Part shown: positions 14,201-19,506 of the stretch, one piece after another | Layout: the number at the start of each line of letters is the position of its first letter | Position numbering within the stretch: the stretch's first letter is position 1 | DNA from: an uncultured Synergistia bacterium | GTDB taxonomy: Bacteria; Eremiobacterota; SpSt-956; JAKJGF01 | Length of the DNA: 19,506 nucleotides | NCBI GenBank assembly: GCA_937888925.1 | Contig: CALARM010000385.1 | Span: forward strand, 1-19,506 | Direction: 5' to 3' | Made by a program: the position numbers and the translations under genes | The notes under the pieces: model-generated | What the model saw: the letters and a program-made list of their open reading frames with translations, nothing else | Database searches by the model: none | What the model was told of the DNA's origin: nothing

Positions 14201-16667
14201 GATATGGGAAGACAGTGCCGGACAGATAAAATATTCTTCAGATGAAATAGTCTTTGTTACAGGAGGCGCGAGAGGAATAACCTTTGAATCAATAAAGGAT
14301 TTATTTGCCGGTAAAGACAGTCCTGTAGTCGTAATATCGGGAAGAACGCCTTTACCTGATAATCACGAAGAATTTATTTCATTTTCCGAAGATGACCGGA
14401 AAAATATTAAAGAAAAGATAAAAGAAGACCTGAAAAATAAATATGAAAAAGTTACTCCCCTTATGGTAGAAAAGGAATGGCAGAAGTGTTTAAAACAGGC
14501 AGAAGTGGCAAAAAATATAAAATACCTCATAGATAGAGGGCTTAGAGTAAAATACTTTTCTGCAGATATAACAGATAAAGAAAGAATTACAGAAATAATA
14601 GAAACTGTAAAGAAAGAATTTAACCTGCCTGTAACTGCAATCATTCACGGTGCAGGCATAGAAGAATCTAAAGCCTTCAAAAGTAAAAAAATTGAGAAAG
14701 CCAGAGAGATTGTTTCTGTTAAAATAGATGGTTTATTGAATATTCTGAATTCTATCCCTGCCGGGCCTTTAAAAAGAATAATATGTTTTTCTTCCATTAC
14801 AGGAAGGTTCGGAAACAACGGACAGATTGATTATTCCTTCGCAAACGGTTATCTTTCGGGACTGTGCCTGTGGTTAAACAGAAAGTTTGAACATATAAAA
14901 ACTCTTTCTATAGACTGGTCTGCCTGGGAAGGAAAAGGTATGGCAGAAGACGGAAAATCACTTGATATGCTCAGACAGAGAGGGGTTGAACCGGTTTCGG
15001 TAGAGACGGGAAAGGCTATATTTCGGAAATTATTCTATTCAGACATTTCCGGTGAGGTTATAGTATCGGGAAAACTCGGAGATTTTGATAAAGACGGCCT
15101 TTTTGATAAAACTGTGAGCGAATATCCTCTTATTGATGAATTTAAAAGAGAAGACACTTTTTTTACCGGTTACAGAAAACTTACAAAGGAAAGGGATATT
15201 CATATAGTAGATCACATATATAGAGAAGTGTCTTTACTGCCGGGTGTAATGGGACTTGAAGCAGGAGCGGAATTGTATAAAATGGCGGAAAACAGGGAAG
15301 TCATGGAATTAAGTTATGTAGAATTCAAAAGTGCCCTTAAATTCCTTAATACAGATGAAAAAGACATGAAAGTCATATATAATCCTTCTGAAAAATCAGT
15401 AAGAATAAATTCCCTTTTTTCTGCTGTCAATCAGAAAAAAATAGAGAAAGAACATTTTGCTTTTAAGATTTCTGAAAGTGACGGTATGTGCCATAATTTC
15501 TGGCTTCCTTCCTTTGATTTGCCTTTTATGAGCAGGGAAGACATATATGATTTCTTCGGAAAAAACAGGTTTCTTTTCGGAGAAAGTTTCCGTGTGCTGG
15601 ACAGACTTGTTTATATTGACGGAGAAACAATCATAACGAAAGTTAAAATACCTGAGAAATCCCTGTTCAGAGAAAATCTTTATAAACTCCATATAAACCC
15701 TCTGGCTATAGAATCTGCCTTTCAGAGTGCTTCTTTATTCTGCAGTCTCATAAAATCCACGATTAATCTGCCTTCTAAAGTAGAAAAGATAAGGATTTAC
15801 AGTGAAAGTAACCCTGAATATGTTTTTGCCAGGTTTAAAAGATATGAAGATAATCATAAATATTTTGCTTTATATGTAACTGACCGGCATGGAGAAGTTA
15901 TCATTTTTATTGAAGAACTGGGAGTAATTGACAGTGATAAAGTGCTTTACAGAAACGAGTCTGTTCAGGAACTGGATAAATATCTTGCCATGTATGAAAG
16001 TCTCAGGGATACGGGGGATATTTATCTTATAGATATGAAATATGTGGACAGACTGATTTCTCTGGAAGAAGATAAATTTTATGGGAGATTAAAAGATTCC
16101 GAAAGAGATAATCTCGATAAAATCACAAATAAAAAAAGAAAGATAGAATATCTGGCCGGAGTGATTGCAGCAAAGAATTTATATGAAAGAAAGGTAATGA
16201 GGTGTGGAGAGGTTAATCACCTTGAGATAAGAAAGGCCGGTAATGGTATGCCTTATTATTATGATGAAGGGAAGAAAATAAGTTTATTTCTTTCCATAAG
16301 CCATTCCGGCGATTATGCCCTGACAGTTCTGGATGAAATGCCTGTCGGAGTGGATATTCAGAAAGTAGAGGAACTGGCTGAAGGTTTTTATATGGAGGCT
16401 TTCAGTGAAAAGGAAAGAGATATGATCGGCTCTGACAGGGAACTGGCAGTTAAGGTCTGGAGTGTGAAGGAAGCGTTTTTGAAACTTGCCGGAGTAAAGA
16501 TGAATATTCGTGATATTCAGGTCGATTTTGTTAAAGATAAAACCTATATTACTATTCCTGAGAAGCTTAAAGATAAAGTTTATCTGCTATCAGAAGATAT
16601 TATTACAAGAAACAATATAATTGATAGATATGTTATCAGTTTGTGTAAGAAAACACTGAGTCGATAA
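8268..16667 (+). CDS. Iterative PKS/PUFA-synthase-like megasynthase: NMO(degenerate)-NMO-KS-AT-ACP-ACP-KR-DH-PPTase
   Basis: A 2,799-residue cytoplasmic enzyme that should build an acyl chain from malonyl units. Domains seen: (1) about 1-320, a nitronate-monooxygenase-like fold with EAGGRVG (138-144) where a catalytic His is expected; (2) about 325-620, an intact NMO/PfaD-type flavin reductase with FPLFQGPM (331), ECGGHTG (H467) and FAGGLG (499); (3) KS about 675-1130 with C883 (DAACAAS), H1017 (EAHGTST) and H1054; (4) AT about 1165-1460 with GQGSQ (1172), S1264 (GHSSGE) and H1370; (5) two ACPs with phosphopantetheine serines S1640 and S1734; (6) KR about 1990-2270 with TGGARGI (G1999), Ser2175/2176 and Y2189; (7) DH about 2300-2550 with H2316 and LLPG, and E2482 where Asp is usual; (8) Sfp-type PPTase about 2570-2799 with GVDI (D2696) and WSVKEAFLK (2731), so it can prime its own ACPs. 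KS-AT-ACP-KR-DH-PPTase is the order of enediyne/polyene PKSs; tandem ACPs and the NMO reductase recall PUFA synthases. Start: GGAG nine bases before ATG. Product unknown. Confidence 0.93.
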   Translation: MKNRELLKKELNLKYPLWGYSPKGVTDPCLSLELSKAGAAGLMDLEGLNDEEIRGIIKRFHDELPCETLWGVRVSHEEQLNILYDFSIPLIIIPFFIDEKTEKKIRKISRFIVSEVFTVEEAEEKSCRSDLFLVKGQEAGGRVGEKSTFILLQEFYKSSYPFVIQGGFGLFNISGAMTCGAISVVSDSQLYLFPECPLSEDMKKYLKSLQESDNYLAGETCNYKFRLSGKIASKSIKDIKNLEKEYLSCGEDMWEKALRDYIKSNKFFNDGKDSLIPLGHDLSFAPYLYSRFKNLKTYLEGINNTLKNQRENNYWPFSEENELSKEFNLKFPLFQGPMANISDNPAFAEEISSKGAFPVIALGHMTEKEAEKVILSFEEKLKDIYPYGCGIIGLSVNQERYEEHLKLIEKYRPDAVWIAGGSVELAGRIKKLNIPVFLHTPFAEIFKSALTNDVYAMILEGNECGGHTGILSSFVLWESVLEYLDTIRNDLKKKVKILFAGGLGTSISSAILASIISLHKDIITPAIQLGTSYMFTKEIIETGSLSDVFQELLLANKDTKITGSTVNLRARVLPTSCAYKTLEKEIERIKDGLSLTERKKLYEGDNIGSLRIAVKGSPDRKEQIDTGSFMAGEIISMYDRILTVSQLHNDLIDGGRKILINAGKEEIMDRKYINVKDKIAITGMGCIFPDALNIQEFWKNILEKKYSITEVPPERWDEKIYYDPDRNVPDKTYSKIGGFVRGFQFNSVKYKIPPSISKSMDVIQKWAVEAAGQALYDAGIKTDGKERQNISVIIANCLSGDLMKRTNRRVWVHEICEHIRTSASGLSEELKENLIKKVTDLYLSQSPEITEDTLPGELPNVIAGRVANVFNLTGKSMAVDAACAASLAALDTAVKGLMVKDYDTALVGAVEGVMDPASYTKFCKIGALSATGSRPFDTKADGFVMAEGCGFIVIKRLEDAIREGDKIYAVLSATGSSTDGKGKGITAPNPKGQKQAIMMAIEKSGIDLSEIQHIEAHGTSTKIGDIAELQVLADIFTDVKEKFAVTSVKSQIGHLKSAAGMAGLIKSALSLYNRILPPSINFEEPNSKIDWEKAPFYINTDIKEWKRVNNSTRKCGVSAFGFGGTNYHAILEEYDPESFIYKSFCEEKKSEEKYFIGSQKREEKKLTFMFSGQGSQYVGMIKELYESSDVVKNTVEEAERICLSFRKFSVKEKLFGKDGMTKEEAEKALRETKYTQPCLYTVEMALYRFLKEKGIVPHMVSGHSSGEYSALAASGVLSFEDGLKAMISRGTFMSETQKIFKGTMAAVRACGTIVEEVISSIEDEYVTVANYNSPEETVISGTVDGIEKAVELLKEKGFSALKLNVSTAFHSELMDRAVSKMNEFLDGITFRKPQIPVYSNVTGSKYPDNPDEIRNILKNQIKSPVLWMEIIKNIYNDGGRVFVEIGPKKALFNFVSSILKDSHDIASFYTIHPKERESERLEKLCPGIIKAMGEKQEKREGVKSAFRILEDDDEIRDLMNKPCFEAYLKEHRDLIKLFFLHGYKLFEDRWEIIKSGRDFNQVKECTNPVVTMHNENPIPEILPVKIEEISQKRPVMAEKEIPVSEKVMAKLKEIISDISGYPVEDLQEEFKLEEELGIDSLKQAEIIGEARRAFDLPFDETLDISDYPAIKDIALYIDKRLVEEKSPGKEMKNVSSASESVMTKLKEIISDVSGYPVEDLQEEFKLEEELGIDSLKQAEIIGEARRAFNLPFDETLDISDYPAIRDIALYIEKRLSEEKPPEKMMESEKTLLPEKSVEHSIKIRKIMPLPCSAKNINQINLSEEKFLIIHSGFLDKVTGELEKRNIKYRSFHIDNTEEINKSDYTFILLIVPENTDPFSETDREYFEKLFNLFKALKLQENLKIFAISEGNFDVPPLPLSSGITGFLRTINKEYDITIKHIYSSHMEEIFREVSCNGNITEISFTEGIPCSMALSDELIWEDSAGQIKYSSDEIVFVTGGARGITFESIKDLFAGKDSPVVVISGRTPLPDNHEEFISFSEDDRKNIKEKIKEDLKNKYEKVTPLMVEKEWQKCLKQAEVAKNIKYLIDRGLRVKYFSADITDKERITEIIETVKKEFNLPVTAIIHGAGIEESKAFKSKKIEKAREIVSVKIDGLLNILNSIPAGPLKRIICFSSITGRFGNNGQIDYSFANGYLSGLCLWLNRKFEHIKTLSIDWSAWEGKGMAEDGKSLDMLRQRGVEPVSVETGKAIFRKLFYSDISGEVIVSGKLGDFDKDGLFDKTVSEYPLIDEFKREDTFFTGYRKLTKERDIHIVDHIYREVSLLPGVMGLEAGAELYKMAENREVMELSYVEFKSALKFLNTDEKDMKVIYNPSEKSVRINSLFSAVNQKKIEKEHFAFKISESDGMCHNFWLPSFDLPFMSREDIYDFFGKNRFLFGESFRVLDRLVYIDGETIITKVKIPEKSLFRENLYKLHINPLAIESAFQSASLFCSLIKSTINLPSKVEKIRIYSESNPEYVFARFKRYEDNHKYFALYVTDRHGEVIIFIEELGVIDSDKVLYRNESVQELDKYLAMYESLRDTGDIYLIDMKYVDRLISLEEDKFYGRLKDSERDNLDKITNKKRKIEYLAGVIAAKNLYERKVMRCGEVNHLEIRKAGNGMPYYYDEGKKISLFLSISHSGDYALTVLDEMPVGVDIQKVEELAEGFYMEAFSEKERDMIGSDRELAVKVWSVKEAFLKLAGVKMNIRDIQVDFVKDKTYITIPEKLKDKVYLLSEDIITRNNIIDRYVISLCKKTLSR
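13086..13592 (+). repeat. 282-bp direct duplication encoding tandem ACPs
   Basis: Two copies, about 13086-13310 and 13368-13592, are offset by exactly 282 bases (94 codons) and differ at only about 16 of 225 positions, many synonymous. Each encodes one ACP with the motif E-L-G-I-D-S-L-K-Q-A-E. The unlike linker between them (13311-13367) shows that the ACP unit itself has been duplicated or kept alike by gene conversion. Confidence 0.9.
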
Positions 16668-16701
16668 AAAGTTTCAGAAAATTTTATTTAGGTAAAATAA
16701 A

Positions 16702-17109
16702 ATGGCAAATACTTTTAAAACAATAATTCTACCTTATCTTAAGGATACTAATTTATATGGCAATATATATTTTGCAAGATATTTTGAATGGCAAGGAGTT
16801 GTTAGAGAAGCTTTTTTGTATGAATGTTTAAATAATCAATTAAATTTATTAAATGATTATATTTTAGTAACAAAAAGTGCTTCCATAGATTATAAAAAAC
16901 CTGCTTATGCTTTTCAAAAAATATTGGCAACATTAAATACTCATAAGATAAAAATATACAGTTTCGACTTAATTATTAACTTTTATATTGATAATGATTT
17001 AATTTCTGAAGGTAAACAAACGATTGTATTTACGGATAAAAAAGGCAAATTGATTATAATTCCAGAAGTAATTAAGAGTATCGCCCAAGAATTTCTGATA
17101 GATAGGTAG
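16702..17109 (+). CDS. Hotdog-fold thioesterase, CalE7/DynE7-like (polyene PKS-associated)
   Basis: A 135-residue hotdog thioesterase expected to hydrolyse the chain from the megasynthase ACP. The N-terminal block D15-T-N-L-Y-G-N-I-Y-F and Y27-F-E-W-Q-G-V-V-R-E-A-F has the signature of the enediyne-PKS thioesterases CalE7/DynE7. N17, Y27 and R35 fall at the spacing of the Asn, Tyr and Arg that I recall as functionally important there, and these enzymes lack the acidic catalytic residue of ordinary 4-hydroxybenzoyl-CoA thioesterases. The gene starts 35 bases after the megasynthase stop with AGGT nine bases before ATG, so it is very likely in the same operon. It is strikingly AT-rich: 10 G/C in the 60 bases 16801-16860, against 22 in 14221-14280 of the synthase. 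Assignment to release of the synthase product is inferred from neighbourhood. Confidence 0.88.
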   Translation: MANTFKTIILPYLKDTNLYGNIYFARYFEWQGVVREAFLYECLNNQLNLLNDYILVTKSASIDYKKPAYAFQKILATLNTHKIKIYSFDLIINFYIDNDLISEGKQTIVFTDKKGKLIIIPEVIKSIAQEFLIDR

Positions 17110-17112
17110 GTT

Positions 17113-17199
17113 TTGAAATCATTATTTCTTTTAAAAGAATTTATGCGGTATCAAAAAAAGAGTATATATCTATTAAAAAAGATGCATTATATTTACTAA
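17113..17199 (+). other. Possible -1 frameshift or indel site at the true N-terminus of the first ABC permease
   Basis: Reading from TTG 17113, three bases after the thioesterase stop and behind AGGTAGG, gives 28 codons ending in TAA 17197-17199, which overlaps ATG 17199 (TAATG). The frame of ATG 17199 is itself open back to 17106 and reads KRIYAVSKKEYISIKKDALYLL, split here as KRIYAVSKKEY and ISIKKDALYLL, just the N-terminus expected of a YbhS-type permease, but has no ATG, GTG or TTG. A T-TTA-AAA slippery heptamer (17130-17136, in the TTG frame) would move ribosomes by -1 into it. A one-base insertion in the A-run, or an ATT/ATC start, would explain it equally. Confidence 0.45.
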
Positions 17200-18254
17200 T
17201 GACATTCTTATGTCCCATCATACTTTTCTTACCTTTAGCTTATGGTCTCAGGCTTGATGTAGATAATATTCCTTTAGGTGTATGTGATATGGATAGCAGT
17301 GTAGAGAGCAGGGCTTTAATAGATGCTTTTATTAACAGTGGTTATTTTAATTTCAAAAAATATACTAATAATTATGACCTTATGGAAAAAGACCTTCAAA
17401 AAGGCAATGTAAAAGTAGTTCTTATTATACCTGATCATTTTGAAAAAGATATTATAAATGGCATGAATCCGGAAATTTTATTTTTACTCGATGCAGTTAT
17501 ACCTCAGAGAGCAGAAGTGGCAAATGTATATATAAATGGAATAATGAATTCTTATAGTACCGGAATAGTTCAAAAATACCTGATATATAAAGGTGATATA
17601 ATTCAAAAACCAGTAGATGTTCTACCGACTATATGGTTTAATGAAACACTGGATACAAGAAATTATATTGTTCCCCCTTTAATAGCAGTCATTTTATATT
17701 TTTTTCCTCCATTACTTTCTGCCATTACAATAGTGAAAGAAAAAGAAACCCGTTCAATTATGATTTTCTTATGTTCACCTGTGACAAGAACAGAATATAT
17801 AATAGGGAAGATAATACCATACTCTATTATAACCTATTGTAATTTTTTATCTCTTTTCATTATGTTTAAAATCTTCTTTCCATTGCTTCCAGTAAGAGGA
17901 AGTTTAATTACATTATTTATACTGTCATTCTTTTATTGCATTGCTACAACATGTATAGGTATACTTATTTCTACATTAATGAAAAAGCAGGTTAATGCCA
18001 TTATGTTCTGCTTTATAGGAACTATGTTACCGGCATTTAATTATTCCGGTATGTTCAGACCGGTAGACTCTATGGATATATTCAGCAGGACTATGGCTTA
18101 TTTTATGCCTGTTACTTATTTTATTTCAGCTATAAGGCAGATTTTCCTTAAATCAGCCGGAACTGAAATTTTAATTACTTACGGTTCAATTTTTCTGGTC
18201 TTTTCCTTACTTTTACCCTTGCTTGCTATTGTTCTCTTGAAAAAGAAATTATAA
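17199..18254 (+). CDS. ABC-2 type exporter permease, YbhS-like
   Basis: The 351 in-frame residues from ATG 17199 form an ABC-2 permease. A first membrane segment (LCPIILFLPLAYGL) leads to a large external domain (about 20-165, with VCDMDSSVESRALIDAF), then five more membrane segments (from about 168). Between the second and third lies the cytoplasmic coupling stretch KEKETRSIMIFLCSPVTRTEYIIGK, read here as KEKETRSIMIF and LCSPVTRTEYIIGK. This is the layout of YbhR/YbhS-type subunits, which pair as heterodimers with an ATPase and a membrane-fusion adaptor. The annotated ATG probably lacks about 20-30 cytosolic residues, see 17113-17199. It follows the thioesterase in the same direction and precedes a second permease. 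Cargo is inferred to be the synthase product or a lipid made from it. Codon use is AT-rich like the thioesterase. Confidence 0.88.
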   Translation: MTFLCPIILFLPLAYGLRLDVDNIPLGVCDMDSSVESRALIDAFINSGYFNFKKYTNNYDLMEKDLQKGNVKVVLIIPDHFEKDIINGMNPEILFLLDAVIPQRAEVANVYINGIMNSYSTGIVQKYLIYKGDIIQKPVDVLPTIWFNETLDTRNYIVPPLIAVILYFFPPLLSAITIVKEKETRSIMIFLCSPVTRTEYIIGKIIPYSIITYCNFLSLFIMFKIFFPLLPVRGSLITLFILSFFYCIATTCIGILISTLMKKQVNAIMFCFIGTMLPAFNYSGMFRPVDSMDIFSRTMAYFMPVTYFISAIRQIFLKSAGTEILITYGSIFLVFSLLLPLLAIVLLKKKL

Positions 18255-18297
18255 CCATTAAGTCTATTATAAATTCTGGAAAGTAATTTTATTATTT

Positions 18298-19425
18298 ATG
18301 CGTCTTTATTATCTTGTAAAAAAAGAATATATTTTATTTTTTCGAAATAAAATTTTAATTATGATCATTGTTTATGGATTTACTTTTGATATTTTGCTGG
18401 CAGGGCATATAACTTACGATTTAAACCATTATACAATAGCTGTTTATGATATGGATAAGAGTATTTTAAGCAGGAAACTGTTAAGTAGAATTCAGGAACC
18501 TTTCTTTGTAATAAAAAAAATGATTAATAGTGATAGAGAAGTAGATGAGGTACTTACAAAAGAAAATATTGATCTTGTTTTAGTAATATCTCATGATTTT
18601 TCTAAAAATTTATGTAAAGGTGAAACGGCAGAAATACAATTAATTGCAGATGGAACAAATGCAAGAATAACTCTGTCTGGAATAGATTATCTTTCCAGGA
18701 TAATAAAAGGCTTTTTCAGTAGCATAATTATCATTCCAGGTAATACAGGAAAAGAAAGGATATCACCTGTAAATATAAATATAAGAAATATGTATAATCC
18801 AAATCTTGACAGCACGTGGATCAGCGGTGTAAGTGAATTGTTATTAATGATAACGTTACTTTCTGTGCTTTTAACAGCTATTACTATTGTTCATGAAAAA
18901 GAAATGGGAACTATGGAACAATTAATTTCCACACCTGTAAGTATTTATGAAATAATATTAGCAAAAATAATTGTTATAACAGCTATAATATTATTCGGAA
19001 CTGTAGTATCTATATATTTTATTTTAGGCAGGTCGTTACATATTTATTTAGAGGGTAGTATTATCTTTTTTTTAATAGTAACAGTTATACATATATTTAC
19101 TTCATCAGGAATAGGCATGGTGATAGCAACCTTTACAAAAACTATGTCAGAAACTATACTCCTATCTTTTCTGGTAGTTACACCTTTATTATTTCTATCC
19201 GGGACTTTTGTCCCCTGTAATACTATGCCGGTGGGAGTAAGAGAATTAACATTTCTTTTCCCATTAAGATGGTACGTAACAATAGCCTATTCAATCTTTT
19301 TCAAATCTGCCGGCCCATTTGACCTTTTATTTGAGATTTTTATTTTATTTTTATCAGGGATTATTATGTTTTTATACAGTGCAGGTAAGTTCAGAAAAAG
19401 GCTGGAAGCAGAATTACAGATTTAA
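18298..19425 (+). CDS. ABC-2 type exporter permease, YbhR-like
   Basis: A 375-residue ABC-2 permease paralogous to its upstream neighbour. It starts with a short cytosolic MRLYYLVKKEYILFFRNK, a first membrane segment, and an external domain (about 42-180, with VYDMDKSILSRKLLSRI). Five membrane segments follow from about 182. The coupling stretch HEKEMGTMEQLISTPVSIYE and the closing LSGTFVPCNTMP and FPLRWYVT regions are standard for the family. The two permeases probably form one transporter. No ATP-binding subunit or HlyD-type adaptor is in the window, so these must lie further right or elsewhere. Only a weak GGAAAG stands some 13 bases before ATG 18298, so translation may depend on the upstream gene, 43 bases away. 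Confidence 0.9.
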   Translation: MRLYYLVKKEYILFFRNKILIMIIVYGFTFDILLAGHITYDLNHYTIAVYDMDKSILSRKLLSRIQEPFFVIKKMINSDREVDEVLTKENIDLVLVISHDFSKNLCKGETAEIQLIADGTNARITLSGIDYLSRIIKGFFSSIIIIPGNTGKERISPVNINIRNMYNPNLDSTWISGVSELLLMITLLSVLLTAITIVHEKEMGTMEQLISTPVSIYEIILAKIIVITAIILFGTVVSIYFILGRSLHIYLEGSIIFFLIVTVIHIFTSSGIGMVIATFTKTMSETILLSFLVVTPLLFLSGTFVPCNTMPVGVRELTFLFPLRWYVTIAYSIFFKSAGPFDLLFEIFILFLSGIIMFLYSAGKFRKRLEAELQI

Positions 19426-19462
19426 TGAAGATATTATAGAGTAAAATCTTATCAATAAACAT

Positions 19463-19504
19463 TTACTGTCCAATATTATTTATTTCTTCTATGGATAGCC
19501 CTGT
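19463..19504 (-). CDS. Possible C-terminal tail of a convergent gene, cut by window edge
   Basis: On the minus strand, 13 codons ending in TAA (19465-19463) read TGLSIEEINNIGQ. The GLSxEEIxxI ending resembles the last helix of Rpn/PD-(D/E)XK-type transposase-like proteins, but this is far too short to rely on. The 37 bases between it and the second permease show no clear terminator. Confidence 0.25.
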   Translation of the reverse strand, partial: TGLSIEEINNIGQ

Positions 19505-19506
19505 TA

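Noticed and set aside
9234..15692. Minus-strand open frames of 60-110 codons inside the megasynthase
   Set aside because: They are short antisense shadows of a coding frame with intact catalytic motifs throughout.
8268..16667. Calling the gene pfaA or an enediyne PKS (pksE)
   Set aside because: The domain set mixes both families, and no enediyne warhead genes or pfaB/pfaC partners are visible, so neither symbol is justified.

Overview
The window is an AT-rich bacterial segment with Shine-Dalgarno-led genes and the standard code. It does not identify its host. Low GC, an outer-surface lipoprotein, RanBP2-type zinc fingers next to a copper-amine-oxidase-N-like protein, and heptanucleotide repeats between genes together suggest an uncultured, deep-branching lineage, but that is an impression only.

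Left part (1-6.2 kb). Three minus-strand genes lie in a row: DNA topoisomerase III (topB, 2031-4106), a membrane-anchored zinc-ribbon protein (660-1751) and the front two thirds or so of a CapA-type metallophosphatase (running off the left edge). On the plus strand follow a lipoprotein with a HExxH zinc-peptidase site (4471-6162) and an exported copper-amine-oxidase-N-like protein (about 6240-7079). Every intergenic gap in this part holds 7-bp units with the pattern xGTnAnn (AGTGACC, AGTTATC, AGTGAAA, CGTGACG and others). They run head to tail, in three of the four gaps face an inverted partner array, and in two cases swallow the stop codon of the preceding gene. No such array occurs to the right of 6.25 kb.

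Middle (7.1-8.27 kb). A HigB/RelE-type toxin and a HigA-type HTH antitoxin overlap by ATGA, with a promoter and a dyad operator candidate in front. Behind them, a 394-bp non-coding stretch contains a compact GC-rich element that folds on paper into a three-way junction about 110 bases before the next start codon.

Right part (8.27-19.43 kb). One 2,799-residue megasynthase fills 8.4 kb. I read its domains as degenerate nitronate-monooxygenase (NMO)-like, intact NMO (PfaD-like enoyl reductase), ketosynthase, acyltransferase, ACP, ACP, ketoreductase, dehydratase and phosphopantetheinyl transferase. The KS-AT-ACP-KR-DH-PPTase core is the order of enediyne/polyene-type iterative PKSs, and the tandem ACPs and NMO reductase are features of PUFA synthases. 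A CalE7/DynE7-like hotdog thioesterase follows, then two ABC-2 permeases of the YbhS/YbhR type. Inferred joint role: one self-activating protein builds a polyene or partly reduced long chain, the thioesterase releases it, and the permeases export or insert it using an ATPase and adaptor not in this window. The thioesterase and permeases are visibly more AT-rich than the synthase. The first permease has its natural N-terminus in a frame without a usual start codon, beside a T-TTA-AAA slippery heptamer.
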